DNA of 64,000 bases from Haloferax litoreum (GCF_009674605.1 NZ_WKJO01000001.1:1922001-1986000); one strand, 5' to 3'; positions 8,887 to 18,382 are shown, numbered from the stretch's first letter. The notes: generated from the sequence alone by a model not told the origin. Numbers and translations are program-made.

Positions 8887-10341
8887 GTGGACATTCGCCA
8901 CCTCGTGGCCCGTGTGGCCGCACGCGCCAGCGAACTCCGCGCCCGTATTCGACGGGTAGAGCGGCGTGAAACGGTGGCGTTCAGTCGTTGGATAGAGAAC
9001 ACGAACAACCTGCTTCATCTCACAGTTTTACTCCTCATCCCGCTCCTCATCGGAGTCGTGACGTTCGTCTCGAACTCGGTGAGCACGCTCTCGTTCCTGT
9101 TGTTTCCACCACTCGCGTCCGGGTCGTACACGCTCTTTTCGGACCCCGAAGGACAGTACGCGTCGCCAGTGAAGTTCGTCCTCGCACTCACCGTCGGTGC
9201 CCTCTGCGGACTCGTCGCGTTCGGGTTCACGACGTGGGTGTACGGACCCACCGGAACCACCATCGTCCACCCATCGTCTGCCGCCTTCGCTATCTTCCTC
9301 GCAGGAGGCGCGACGTGGGCGCTCGACATCGAAGCGCCCTCTGCGTTCTCGACGGCACTCTTGACTCTCGTGACGGGGGACGTGAACCCCGAAGAGTACG
9401 TGGTGAGCATCTTCTTCGCGAGCGTCGTCATCGCCATCGTGTTCAGCGTCTGGCGCGAGGAGTTCTACGAACGGCGCGCAGAGTACCTCTACGGCACGGT
9501 CAAAGGTGACGACCACGTCCTCGTTCCGATGCGCGGCGAGACGGCAGACCGAACCGCGTTCTTCGCGGCCAAACTCGCCGCGGCGCACGAGGCCGGGAAA
9601 GTCGTCCTCCTCGACGTTCTCTCACCCGACGAGACGGCCGACACGCACGGGCCACCGTCGGGCGCAGATGCAGGCACAGAGCCGGAAGTGGTGTCTCCCG
9701 AATCGACCGGGAGTCCTGCTGCGGATGCCGCAGTCGACCGTCTCGAAACCTGCGCGCACGACATTCGAACAAAACTCGGCGTCCCCGTCGAAGTCGTCGT
9801 CGCCAGCGGCGACCCACTCTCGGCGACAGTGGAGGCGGCAGGCAACACCAACTCCGACCTCGTCGTCACACCGTACGAAGAAGACCGAGGCTTGCTGTCG
9901 GACTACGTCCGCGGCCTCTTCGGTGGCCAGTACGATACGGTCGCGTTTCGGTCGACCGGGGGGGAGTACCGGTGGCGACGGATTCTGGTCCTCGTCTCGC
10001 GTCCCGGCGACGCTGCCCACGCGATGATTGACTTCGCGACGCGACTCGCGGGCAAGACTGGGAGCGTGAGCGTCACGACGTGTATCTCGGCGGAAGTCGA
10101 ACGCCGACCGGCGGAGGCGAAACTCGCAAATCTGGTCGAGACGGCAGAGGGGAACATCGAGACGCGAGTCGCCCGCAGCGAGGTGACGAAGTTCATCGCC
10201 TCTAACACCGCCACGTACGACCTGGTCGTCCTCGGGTCGAGTGGCGAGCGCTCTGCTGCCTCGCGATTCATCTCGCCGCCGACGTTCGAACGAATCAGAG
10301 AAATCGACTGCGACGTGGCCGTCTTCGACCGCGGGAACTAG
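8887..10341 (+). CDS. HPP-family membrane domain fused to tandem UspA domains
   Basis: A 484-aa fusion. Residues 38-180 form an HPP-type membrane domain with about four segments, including LLFPPLASGSYTLF, near the HPP hallmark, and VHPSSAAFAIFLAGG. From about residue 205 the protein is soluble and UspA-like, with two halves: one beginning DDHVLVPMRGETAD and a second beginning RRILVLVSRPGDAA and ending LVVLGSSGERSAASR, a nucleotide-binding-type Usp ending. HPP proteins in bacteria and plastids are linked to nitrite transport; Usp domains bind ATP or sense stress, so this may be a regulated transporter. The start is a GTG. The stop overlaps the convergent channel gene by four bases. Confidence 0.85.
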   Translation: MDIRHLVARVAARASELRARIRRVERRETVAFSRWIENTNNLLHLTVLLLIPLLIGVVTFVSNSVSTLSFLLFPPLASGSYTLFSDPEGQYASPVKFVLALTVGALCGLVAFGFTTWVYGPTGTTIVHPSSAAFAIFLAGGATWALDIEAPSAFSTALLTLVTGDVNPEEYVVSIFFASVVIAIVFSVWREEFYERRAEYLYGTVKGDDHVLVPMRGETADRTAFFAAKLAAAHEAGKVVLLDVLSPDETADTHGPPSGADAGTEPEVVSPESTGSPAADAAVDRLETCAHDIRTKLGVPVEVVVASGDPLSATVEAAGNTNSDLVVTPYEEDRGLLSDYVRGLFGGQYDTVAFRSTGGEYRWRRILVLVSRPGDAAHAMIDFATRLAGKTGSVSVTTCISAEVERRPAEAKLANLVETAEGNIETRVARSEVTKFIASNTATYDLVVLGSSGERSAASRFISPPTFERIREIDCDVAVFDRGN

Positions 10342-11549
10342 TCGTCGCTGGCGTCGGTATCGGCTTCGTTGGTGTCGTCAGCGGCCGCGGCCACCTCGTC
10401 TGGTTCTTCTTCGAGGAGGCGCTCTTCGACCGTCTCGAGGCCGCTCCCACCGATGGCGGACTCGGCGAGGAAGTGGCCACCGAGTGCGGCAGGGCTGATG
10501 ACGGTGTTCGCCCCTGCGCGCCGGAGTTTGGGTTCGTTCTCACGCTGGGTCGCCGCCGCGACGATGTGGATGTCGGGATTGAGTTGTCGAGCAGTCAGGA
10601 TAGCGAGTGCGTCTTCGGCGTCGTTGTTGGTTGCGACGATAGCCGACCGGGCGACTTCGACGCGGGCGCGCTTCAGCGATTCCTCGTCGCTCGGGTCGGC
10701 GGTGAACACGTCGTAGCCGCGGTCTGAGAGACGCTGTGCACGCTCCGAGTTCGGCGTGATGATGAGGACGTCGGCGCGTCCTTCGAGTTCTTCGAGAATC
10801 GGTTCGGTCAGTTCCCCGTGGCCGAGGACGAGGACGTGGTTGTCGAGGATTTCCAGTTGTGATTCGGTCATGCGTCCAAGTGCTTTGGTGAGTCGTGCTT
10901 CGATTGCGGGCGTGAGCAAGACACCGAGTGCCACCGCGAAACTCGCGACGGTGACGAGGAGTGCCGACATCCCGAACAGTTTGGCGTACGGTGTCCGCGG
11001 GGTGATGTCGCCATAGCCGACGGTACTTCCGGTGACGAGTGCGAAGTAGAAGGCGTCGAACAGCGTGTCGATGCCGTTGAAGTCACGCCGGAGGGCGTAC
11101 GCCCCAGCAGTCGCGTAGGTCTGCGCGCCGACGATAGCCAGTAGCGCCGACAACTGCGTGACGTTCCAGTCGAGGTCACGGTCGAACGCCCGGTAGTTCA
11201 GCAGACAGAGGACGAGGCTGATTATCGAAAAGCCAATCAGTGGGGCGGCGCGTTCCGGCGACTGGATGAGGCCCTGCGCGGCAGACACCGGCAGGAGAAC
11301 GACCGTCGAGTACCACGCCGAACGAAGGCGTCGCCGAAGGCCGTACACGCTGGCCAGCAGGAGGAACCCGGTCAGCGTGCCGGTGAACCCTGCCGTGATG
11401 CGGATGACTTCGGGCACGAGCGAACCGAAGAGGCCACCGCTCACGGGCGAACTGATGTTCAAGATACCCGTCGCTGCAGACAAGATTGCCACGACGAACA
11501 CTGTCGTGACAGTGGTCCGAGCGCCTACCCAGTCGCGTGCCGACACCAT
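10338..11549 (-). CDS. potassium channel with cytoplasmic TrkA-N (RCK) domain
   Basis: 403-aa channel. The N-terminal part carries several hydrophobic segments (residues 10-150). The pore loop has the potassium selectivity filter in TGSTVGYGDITP near residue 191, followed by the inner helix. The RCK/TrkA-N Rossmann domain starts with NHVLVLGHGELTE near 238, with GHG in place of the usual GxGxxG, and contains IVATNNDAEDALAIL and NTVISPAALGGHFLA. The tail is Asp-rich and contains no full TrkA-C domain; two separate TrkA-C proteins are encoded divergently next door and could supply it. The ATG at 11549 is chosen over an upstream in-frame start because the extension is polar. Confidence 0.92.
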   Translation of the reverse strand: MVSARDWVGARTTVTTVFVVAILSAATGILNISSPVSGGLFGSLVPEVIRITAGFTGTLTGFLLLASVYGLRRRLRSAWYSTVVLLPVSAAQGLIQSPERAAPLIGFSIISLVLCLLNYRAFDRDLDWNVTQLSALLAIVGAQTYATAGAYALRRDFNGIDTLFDAFYFALVTGSTVGYGDITPRTPYAKLFGMSALLVTVASFAVALGVLLTPAIEARLTKALGRMTESQLEILDNHVLVLGHGELTEPILEELEGRADVLIITPNSERAQRLSDRGYDVFTADPSDEESLKRARVEVARSAIVATNNDAEDALAILTARQLNPDIHIVAAATQRENEPKLRRAGANTVISPAALGGHFLAESAIGGSGLETVEERLLEEEPDEVAAAADDTNEADTDASDD

Positions 11550-11689
11550 GTCGCCGAAACTCGGCAGGGGACGGGGAAAAAGCGTTGGGTATCGGTACGA
11601 CTGGCAGGCGACACCGTGACTGTCCCGTGTCACGAGCGAACGGTTCGCTCGCCGTCACGCATTTATCTCGGGAGTGAGTGAACAGGGCT

Positions 11690-12898
11690 ATGGCTTCACT
11701 TCCTGTCGAAGTGGTCTACGGTCTCTACTTCGGCATTCTCACGGGACTCGTCCCCGCCGCCGTCGCGTGGCTCTTTGGGTTCGGGTTTCGGTACGTCACC
11801 GGGGTCACGATTCCCGGTCTCGCCGTGGTGGTCCTCAGCGTGGCCATCGCCGGCGCCAGCGGTGGTCTCATGGCCCTCGCCGACCCCACCATCACGCAGT
11901 CGGACAATCAAGTTCGACTGACCGTGGCGCTGTTGGTCGTGCTGATGGGCGCACTGTACGCACACAACCGCGGTGACGCGTTCGCGAACGAGATTCCGCG
12001 CAAGATGTCGCTCCGGAGACTCACCGAGCGGACGCTTTCGACCGACGTGGTCGAACTCGTGGGTGGGCGCGGGCAAGTCACGGTCACCGTCCCGCGGGAA
12101 GTCGGCGACATCGAGGGCTACCCACCGGTTCCCGTCGACGTTCGCACCGCGATTCGAGACGGTGAGTGGACGTTCCCCGCAGACATCCCACTGGTCGAAC
12201 TCGAATCGCGGTTCGCAGACCGCCTGCAGACAGAGTTCGACCTCGCCGCAGTCGAGGTCCAAATCGACGAACAGGCCCGCGCGAGGGTCGCCGCGGCGGC
12301 ACCGGTCGGCGGCCTCTCGAAACGACTGTCCGCAGGGAAGCGGGCCGTCTCTATCGAGGCCCTCGTCCCGACCGGACTCGCACAGGGAGACGACGTGGTC
12401 GTCGCCACCGACGGCGGGACCATCTCGGCGAGCGTCGTCGGTGTCGATTCGGTCGCCGAAGCGGTCGATACCGACAACGACGCGGAAGACGACGAAGCAC
12501 CGAAGTGGGCACCTCGCGCACCGACGGCGGCGGGCGGTGAGGGCCGGGTCACACTCGCAGTCGAGCGAACCGACGTGGAGTCACTCCTCCGAAGCGATGC
12601 GACGCAGTTCGTCGTCACCTCTCGGGGTGTCCGCCGTGAATTCGAACTCGTCTCACTGCTTCGCCGAGCGGGCAAGCGATTTTCGAGACTCACCGTCGGC
12701 GCGGACGGCCCACTGGATGGCGTGTCGCTCAGAGCGGCGAGCGTCCGCGATACCTACGGCGTGGCCATCCTCGCTCTCCGCCACAGTGGGACGTGGACTA
12801 TCGCTCCCCGCGGCGACCAGACAATCTCGGCTGGAGACACACTGTACGCCGTCGGGTCGCGTTCCGACCTGACCGCGTTCGAGGAGGCAGTCGCGTGA
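11690..12898 (+). CDS. membrane protein with C-terminal TrkA-C (RCK-C) domain, copy 1
   Basis: 402-aa protein with three N-terminal membrane segments (about residues 6-26, 30-58 and 74-88), a soluble middle with the phrase VPREVGDIEGYPPVPVDV, and a C-terminal TrkA-C fold (GPLDGVSLRAASVRDTYGV through ISAGDTLYAVGSRSDL). It has no TrkA-N domain and no pore filter. In potassium systems TrkA-C binds small ligands and gates the partner, so this may be an accessory gating subunit of the divergently encoded channel. The ATG at 11690 has a TATA-like ATTTATC at 11660-11666. Its stop overlaps the GTG of a paralogue. Confidence 0.8.
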   Translation: MASLPVEVVYGLYFGILTGLVPAAVAWLFGFGFRYVTGVTIPGLAVVVLSVAIAGASGGLMALADPTITQSDNQVRLTVALLVVLMGALYAHNRGDAFANEIPRKMSLRRLTERTLSTDVVELVGGRGQVTVTVPREVGDIEGYPPVPVDVRTAIRDGEWTFPADIPLVELESRFADRLQTEFDLAAVEVQIDEQARARVAAAAPVGGLSKRLSAGKRAVSIEALVPTGLAQGDDVVVATDGGTISASVVGVDSVAEAVDTDNDAEDDEAPKWAPRAPTAAGGEGRVTLAVERTDVESLLRSDATQFVVTSRGVRREFELVSLLRRAGKRFSRLTVGADGPLDGVSLRAASVRDTYGVAILALRHSGTWTIAPRGDQTISAGDTLYAVGSRSDLTAFEEAVA

Positions 12899-14271
12899 CC
12901 GCGACGATGCTCGCAGTCGACCTCGGTTCGGCCGTCGTCGGACAGGTGTCGGTCCCACCAGCGAGTGACCCACTGGTCAGAAACGTCCTCCGCGTCGTCG
13001 GCCTCGTCGTCGGTGCGTTCCTCGCTTCCGGCGTCGCCGCACTCACGTATCGGTGGTACACCCGTGAGGCCATCCCGCGGGCACTCGCAGTCCTCTTCGG
13101 CACCTCCGTCGTCGCACTGTACCTGAACACCGTCGGTCTGTTCGGCGACTTCGTCACGGGGACGGACACCGCCGTCTTCGAACTCGAACGTGTGCTCTTC
13201 AACACGTCCGCGCTGGCGGGTGGTGCAGTCGCCTCGCCCGTCGGCCGTATCGTCGGAGACCGTGCGGCGACGGACGTGTTCGCCGTCGCCGGTGCGAAAG
13301 AACTCGACACCGACGTGAGTCGCCTCGTCCGAACCGTCGGGCGAGTGACGACGGTAACGATTCCCGACGAAGTGGGTGACATCGAAGGCTACGACCCCGT
13401 CTCCGAGAGCATCAAAGACCAGTTGAGCGGCAAGACACTCCTGTTCCCACGGCGACTCAGTGAGGACGAACTCCGTGAACGCCTCGTCGAACGAGTCAAA
13501 GACGACCACGGTGTCGGCCACGTGGACGTGGAGTTCGAAGACGGGCACGTCTCGTACTTCGCACTCGGGAGTCGCGCCGCCGGACTCGGGCCGACGCTCG
13601 CGCCTGGCACTGTCGCGGTTGCCATTCGTGCCGACCCCGGACCCGGCGCAGGTGCCGGTGACCCGGTGCAGGTCTGGGCGGTTCCGGACGCTGACGACAC
13701 AGACGGCACGGACGGCGAACTGCCGGCACCCACGAACGGAGAAGAGACGCGCGTCGAGAGTGACGGGAGTGGGTCGGTGCCGACTCGTGTCGCGTTCGGC
13801 GAACTTCGCGGCGTCGCCGACGACGTGGCGACCATCGCCCTCGACGAAGAAGACGCGGACAAACTCACGGGGGCAGACGAGTACCGGGTCGTCACACTCC
13901 CGGCGGACCTCCGTGTCGACCGTGAGTTCGCGTCACTCCTTCGGAACGCAGACGAGACGATGGCGGTCACCACCGTCACCCCAGATTCGGCACTCGACGG
14001 GCAACGTGTCTCTGACGTGGAGACGACTGTCGTCGCCATCAGACCATCCAACGGTCCCGTGGACGCCATCCCAGCACGGACCCGAGAACTTTCTGCTGGC
14101 GACACACTCTACGTCGTCGGCCGACCGGAACTCCTGCGGAAAGTCGAACGCCGGGCGACGACCGACGACAGCAGAACCGACGGCGGGGACGACGAGGACG
14201 GACACGAGGGCGGTGACGGTGACGGGAGCGACCGCCGCCCGGCGACGGGGTCGGGGGCGCAATCCTCATGA
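12895..14271 (+). CDS. membrane protein with C-terminal TrkA-C domain, copy 2
   Basis: 458-aa paralogue of the previous gene, started by a GTG overlapping its stop (an ATG lies four codons further in). It shares the layout: three N-terminal hydrophobic segments, the phrase IPDEVGDIEGYDPVSESI, and a C-terminal TrkA-C ending LSAGDTLYVVGRPELL. It adds Asp/Glu-rich linkers and a long acidic tail. Tandem copies, overlap coupling and the neighbouring channel suggest a hetero-oligomeric gating complex; that is inference. The stop overlaps an ATG (14268) in frame with the next gene, samp1, so all three may be one transcript. Confidence 0.8.
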   Translation: MTATMLAVDLGSAVVGQVSVPPASDPLVRNVLRVVGLVVGAFLASGVAALTYRWYTREAIPRALAVLFGTSVVALYLNTVGLFGDFVTGTDTAVFELERVLFNTSALAGGAVASPVGRIVGDRAATDVFAVAGAKELDTDVSRLVRTVGRVTTVTIPDEVGDIEGYDPVSESIKDQLSGKTLLFPRRLSEDELRERLVERVKDDHGVGHVDVEFEDGHVSYFALGSRAAGLGPTLAPGTVAVAIRADPGPGAGAGDPVQVWAVPDADDTDGTDGELPAPTNGEETRVESDGSGSVPTRVAFGELRGVADDVATIALDEEDADKLTGADEYRVVTLPADLRVDREFASLLRNADETMAVTTVTPDSALDGQRVSDVETTVVAIRPSNGPVDAIPARTRELSAGDTLYVVGRPELLRKVERRATTDDSRTDGGDDEDGHEGGDGDGSDRRPATGSGAQSS

Positions 14272-14294
14272 GTACCGAGCGAGGAACCCATAGC

Positions 14295-14558
14295 ATGGAG
14301 TGGAAATTGTTCGCAGACCTCGCGGAGGTGGCCGGTGCGCGCACCATCCGCGTCGACGTCGGCGACGACGTGACTGTCGGCGAGGCACTCGACGCACTCG
14401 TCGGTGCGCACCCGTCGCTCGAATCACGGGTGTTCGCCGACGACGGCGAGTTGTACGACCACATCAACGTCCTTCGAAACGGTGAGAACGCGTCACTCGA
14501 CGACGACGCGACGGTCGGCGACGAACTCGCCCTCTTCCCGCCGGTCAGCGGCGGGTAA
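14295..14558 (+). CDS. samp1: ubiquitin-like small archaeal modifier protein SAMP1 / MoaD-like
   Basis: 87-aa beta-grasp protein beginning MEWKLFADLAEVAG and ending FPPVSGG. The diglycine tail is activated by the E1-like enzyme UbaA and attached to lysines of target proteins; in Haloferax volcanii SAMP1 also acts as the MoaD-type sulfur carrier for molybdopterin. Length and sequence closely match the Haloferax protein as I remember it, hence this start. An in-frame ATG at 14268, overlapping the preceding stop, would add nine residues and cannot be ruled out; GCGAGGAA upstream of 14295 could be a ribosome-binding site. UbaA is not in the window; a MoaB-type gene is at 48757. Confidence 0.95.
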   Translation: MEWKLFADLAEVAGARTIRVDVGDDVTVGEALDALVGAHPSLESRVFADDGELYDHINVLRNGENASLDDDATVGDELALFPPVSGG

Positions 14559-14609
14559 CGCACCTCCCCACGACGGTCAGCGAGTGGACTCTCGCCGCCA
14601 GCGACCGAA

Positions 14610-15689
14610 CTAGCCCATCGCGTCGGGGCGAATGTCCGGGTTCTCGCGGACGAATTCGACGATTCGAGAGACGTAGGACTCGAACGCCGGCGGTTCGATA
14701 CCGGTTCCGGCGAGGTGTCTCCGCGCGTTCGCGCCGACGTAGCGAGTCGGGTGCGTGAAGTACGGCAGTGTCTCCGGTTCGACGCCGACGAGGTCTCTGA
14801 GTGTGTCCGACCGCCTCAGGACCGACGTGGTGAGGCCAACCGGCGTCGGGACGTGAATCCCGACTCGACCTGTCGCGTCGAGAAGCGTCGCAGTGAACGC
14901 CCGAATCGTCAACGGGTTCGGGTCGCACAACTGGTACGTGACGTTCTTCGAGCGGTCGAGTCCCGAGAGGTGTTCGATGGCGTCGACGACGTAGTCTCGC
15001 GGGACGACGTTCAACTCGGCCGCGCCGGGGTCGCCGAGTCGCGGAACGAACGCGACGCGCGGTTGCCGGAGGAGCAACCGAATCAGGTAGTAGGGACCGT
15101 CGTACTTCTGTGTCTCACCGGTCCGACTGTCGCCGACGACGATTGCGGGTCGATAGACCGTCGCTGGTACCTCGCCGGACTCCATCCGGTCGCGGACGAG
15201 CAGTTCGGCGCGGAACTTCGTCTCCTCGTAGTGGTTGTTGAACGACTGCCCAACGTCGAGGTCGGACTCCGTGAACACGCCGTCGTGGCGACCACTGACG
15301 TAACACGTGCTGACGTAGTGGAGTCGGTCGACGTCGGCCGCCTCGGCGAAGTCGAGGACGTGCCGTGTTCCGTCGACGTTGACTGCCTGTCCGACCTCGG
15401 GTGAGACGGCCAGGTCGTAGACTGCGGCGAGGTGGAACACCGTGGTCACGCGCGATTCGATGTCGGTTCGTGTCGTCTCTGAGAGTCCGAGTGCTGGGTC
15501 GGTGATGTCGCCTTCGACGAGCGTCAGGGTCTCCCGCCAGTCTGGTCCGAAGAGGTCGGCAGCACGCGTTTCGGACGCCTCACGGTACTTCGGTTGGACG
15601 AGACAGACGATTTCGTCGGTTCTGTCTGCGAGTCGGTCGACGAGTGCACTGCCGAGAAATCCGGGGAACCCCGTGAGGAAGACGCTCAC
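14610..15689 (-). CDS. NAD(P)-dependent extended SDR reductase, thioester-reductase-like
   Basis: 359-aa Rossmann enzyme. The cofactor-binding loop is LTGFPGFLGSALVDRL at the very N-terminus, the acidic turn is DITDPALGLS, and the active site shows YVSTCYVSG followed by NNHYEETKFRAE with the YxxxK pair. This layout belongs to extended SDRs related to the male-sterility/thioester reductase (NAD_binding_4) group, which reduce acyl thioesters to aldehydes. The GTG at 15689 overlaps the stop of an aldehyde dehydrogenase gene by four bases, so the pair is coupled and probably acts on the same acyl/aldehyde compound. Substrate unknown. Confidence 0.82.
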   Translation of the reverse strand: MSVFLTGFPGFLGSALVDRLADRTDEIVCLVQPKYREASETRAADLFGPDWRETLTLVEGDITDPALGLSETTRTDIESRVTTVFHLAAVYDLAVSPEVGQAVNVDGTRHVLDFAEAADVDRLHYVSTCYVSGRHDGVFTESDLDVGQSFNNHYEETKFRAELLVRDRMESGEVPATVYRPAIVVGDSRTGETQKYDGPYYLIRLLLRQPRVAFVPRLGDPGAAELNVVPRDYVVDAIEHLSGLDRSKNVTYQLCDPNPLTIRAFTATLLDATGRVGIHVPTPVGLTTSVLRRSDTLRDLVGVEPETLPYFTHPTRYVGANARRHLAGTGIEPPAFESYVSRIVEFVRENPDIRPDAMG

Positions 15690-17251
15690 GGGAGTACCTC
15701 CGAGAGTCGCTTCCAGAGGCGAAGGCCGAGTGTCGCACCGTCGGCCCAGACCTGCTTTCCGCGCTTTGGCGGCGAGAGGAGGCCCAGTCGTTGGGTTGCA
15801 ACCGTCTGTGACTCGGTGTACTTCAGCAGGCCGTGTCGGCCGTGTCGCCGACCGACACCGGAGTCTTTCATCCCTCCCATCGGCGCGTCGATGGACGCCC
15901 ACGCTGCGGCGTAGGCCTCGTTGACGTTGACGGTGCCCGTTTCCAATCGCGCGGCGACCTGTTCGCCGCGCTGGGTTCGCTCCGTCCAGACGCTCGCGTT
16001 CAGTCCATACGCGGAGTCGTTAGCGCGTTCGATGGCCTCGGAGACACTCTCGACTTCGTACAGCGAGACGACCGGACCGAACGTCTCCTCGTCGGCGAGC
16101 GTCGCGTCGGGCGTCACGTCGGTCAGTATCGTCGGTTCGTAGAAGTACGGTCCGAGGTCAGGCCGGGCACGGCCACCCGAGAGGACTGTCGCGCCCTTCT
16201 CGACTGCATCTTCGACGTGTGCTTCGACTTTCTCCAGCAACTCCCGGTCGAGGAGTGACCCCACGTCGTGGCCGTAGTCGTACCCCGCGTCGAGCGTGAG
16301 TCCGCGGGTCTCTCGGACGAACGCGTCACGGAACTCGTCGGCGACTGCCTCGTGAACGTAGATTCGCTCGATGGAGATACACAGTTGCCCAGCGTTGGCG
16401 AAGCACCCACGGACGGCACCCCGTGCCGCTTTTTCCACGTCTGCGTCGTCGAGGACCAACAGCGGGTTCTTTCCACCGAGTTCGAGCGAGCAATCCGTGA
16501 GATGGCGACCTGCCGTCTCGGCGACAGTGCGTCCGACTTCCGTGCTGCCGGTGAAACTCACGTAGTCGACGCCTTCGATGAGCGGTTCGCCGAGTCGTGG
16601 CCCCTCGCCAGTCACGACCTGAAACACATCGTCGGGGAGTCCACACTCACGGAGTACGTCGAGTGCCCAGAGCGCAGTGAACGGCGTTCCTTCGTCTGGT
16701 TTGAGGACGACTGCGTTCCCCGCGAGTAACGCGGGAATCGACTCCGAGACGGATAGCGAGAGTGGGTAGTTCCACGGAGAGATGATGCCCACCACGCCGA
16801 CAGGGTGGTGATGTTCGACGGCCTTCGTCACGAGCGGAATCGCGCCGGCGCGTTGTTTCGACGCGAGTTCTCGCTCGGCGAGGTTCGCGTAGTACCGTGC
16901 CGTCGCGGCGACGTCGAGAATCTCTTCGAGTGCGTCGGCGCGTGCTTTCCCCGTTTCGGTCTGAATCACGTCCAAAAGCGCCTCGCGCCGGTCGAGGACG
17001 GCGTCGTGGAACCGAGCGAAGACGGCAGTTCGGTCTTCGATTGGCCACGCGGCCCACGCCTCGCCTGCGGACTGGGCATCAGCGACGGCCGAGCGAACGT
17101 CTTCGGGCGTACACAGGGGCACTTCGCCGACGACGCTGTCGTCGTACGGGGCACGAACGGGGAGGAGTTCCCGTTCGTCGAGTGGAGTGACCTGTTGAGC
17201 GAGTTCGTTCAGTCGAGTTCGGGAGACGGGAGTGGAGGGGGCGTCTGTCAT
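15686..17251 (-). CDS. NAD(P)-dependent aldehyde dehydrogenase
   Basis: 521-aa member of the ALDH superfamily oxidising an aldehyde to its acid. The catalytic Cys lies in NAGQLCISIERIYV and the general-base Glu in LELGGKNPLL. The oxyanion Asn is in SPWNYPLSLS, the cofactor loop is FTGSTEVGRT and the late EEFGP-like motif reads EETFGPVVSL. The overall pattern is nearest to succinate-semialdehyde dehydrogenases, but substrate prediction inside this family is unreliable. It overlaps the downstream SDR reductase gene. A TATA-like CACTACTATAGTA just upstream of the ATG (about 17273-17285 read on the minus strand) may be its promoter. Confidence 0.9.
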   Translation of the reverse strand: MTDAPSTPVSRTRLNELAQQVTPLDERELLPVRAPYDDSVVGEVPLCTPEDVRSAVADAQSAGEAWAAWPIEDRTAVFARFHDAVLDRREALLDVIQTETGKARADALEEILDVAATARYYANLAERELASKQRAGAIPLVTKAVEHHHPVGVVGIISPWNYPLSLSVSESIPALLAGNAVVLKPDEGTPFTALWALDVLRECGLPDDVFQVVTGEGPRLGEPLIEGVDYVSFTGSTEVGRTVAETAGRHLTDCSLELGGKNPLLVLDDADVEKAARGAVRGCFANAGQLCISIERIYVHEAVADEFRDAFVRETRGLTLDAGYDYGHDVGSLLDRELLEKVEAHVEDAVEKGATVLSGGRARPDLGPYFYEPTILTDVTPDATLADEETFGPVVSLYEVESVSEAIERANDSAYGLNASVWTERTQRGEQVAARLETGTVNVNEAYAAAWASIDAPMGGMKDSGVGRRHGRHGLLKYTESQTVATQRLGLLSPPKRGKQVWADGATLGLRLWKRLSEVLP

Positions 17252-17332
17252 ACCCGACCATAGGCCGCGTAGCTACTATAGTAGTGTTTACACGTCGGTC
17301 GAAATCGAGAGAGAAAGAATCGCGGTCCGAGC

Positions 17333-18178
17333 TTACTCTTCGGGGCGCGGGAGTGCCGTAAAGAGCGTCTGGACGATGGAGAACGGGTCGTAGACGGACT
17401 GGTGGCACTGACAGTAGACACCGTCTTCACCGCCGAACTTCGCGGCGTCGGCGGCCTGCTTGTATCCGGGGACGCAGCAGAAGTGCGTACACTTGTTGAG
17501 CCACGCGACGACGCCCTGGTCCGTCGCGGCGGCGAGGAAGTCGTTTTCCTGTGCGGCTTCCTCGATACGGTTCGAGCGGAGAATCTGAATCGGCATCGTG
17601 TCTTCGGTGTCCTGCGACCGCCACGTGCCAGTCGCTGGCTTACCGATGCCGGCCCGCCCGATGCCGTTGCCCCACGTCTCGTAGTCGTCGAAGTCGTTGA
17701 CGTTCAGTTTGTCACCGGCGCTGTAGACTTCCTGTTGCCAGTCGTAGCCACCACTGTCGGAGCGGAAGTAGTTGTCAGACTCGAAGTCGGGAGCGAGCCC
17801 CTCGTATGCCTGCACACCGCAGTACTGGAACCACGCTGAGGAGTAGCTGACGCCAGTTCCCTTGAAGTCGTCCGTCTGTGCAATCTGGACCTCGACACCG
17901 CCCTGAGTGACCGTCTGAAGCTCGGGCCAGAGACCCTTGATGAAGCCGTCACCGTCGATTTCTATCGGAATCAGCGGCATGCCGCGCGGTGCGGGACCGG
18001 CAGTGTTCTCGATTGCGTACGCCTGTGTCGGACCGCCACCGGCACCCGGTGAGACCGTTGCACTGTTGATGGCGGCCGCGCCAGTCGTTCCCACGCCAGC
18101 GAGCGCCGCGCCCCCGACGACGCCCTTGACGAATCGACGACGACCCGAGTCGGCGGGGTACTTGTCGCTATCGCTCAT
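17333..18178 (-). CDS. Rieske [2Fe-2S] protein, Tat-exported
   Basis: 281-aa Rieske protein. The N-terminus has a Tat signal (GRRRFVKGVVGGAALAGVG), which probably stays as a membrane anchor. The cluster motifs CTHFCC and CQCHQS near the C-terminus contain both Cys/His ligand pairs and both disulfide cysteines, so the cluster should form. The roughly 200-residue middle (FQYCGVQAYEGLAPDF and onward) is an elaboration seen in haloarchaeal Rieske proteins of bc-type complexes. No cytochrome b or halocyanin gene adjoins it here, so this may be a stand-alone electron-transfer subunit working with partners encoded elsewhere. Confidence 0.9.
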   Translation of the reverse strand: MSDSDKYPADSGRRRFVKGVVGGAALAGVGTTGAAAINSATVSPGAGGGPTQAYAIENTAGPAPRGMPLIPIEIDGDGFIKGLWPELQTVTQGGVEVQIAQTDDFKGTGVSYSSAWFQYCGVQAYEGLAPDFESDNYFRSDSGGYDWQQEVYSAGDKLNVNDFDDYETWGNGIGRAGIGKPATGTWRSQDTEDTMPIQILRSNRIEEAAQENDFLAAATDQGVVAWLNKCTHFCCVPGYKQAADAAKFGGEDGVYCQCHQSVYDPFSIVQTLFTALPRPEE

Positions 18179-18382
18179 ACCCTGAAGTTCGACCCGTCCA
18201 GTAAAAGCGTGACGAATCACCCGTGTTAGTTCATCCCACGAAACCGGCGGCCTCAGTACTGTGGGGGCCTAAATATACGGAATTCCGGGTTCGGAGAGAA
18301 ATCCACCAGTCGTTTACAAACGTTCGTTTAGAACGTAGCTTCGGGCAATTTTTCGGCCGTACTCGTGACCTTTTACAGTGTG

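Noticed and set aside
18313-18330. Short AAACG-TT-CGTTT inverted repeat upstream of ppc
   Set aside because: Five-base arms in an AT-rich promoter area are expected by chance; the 7-base repeat next to the start is stronger.
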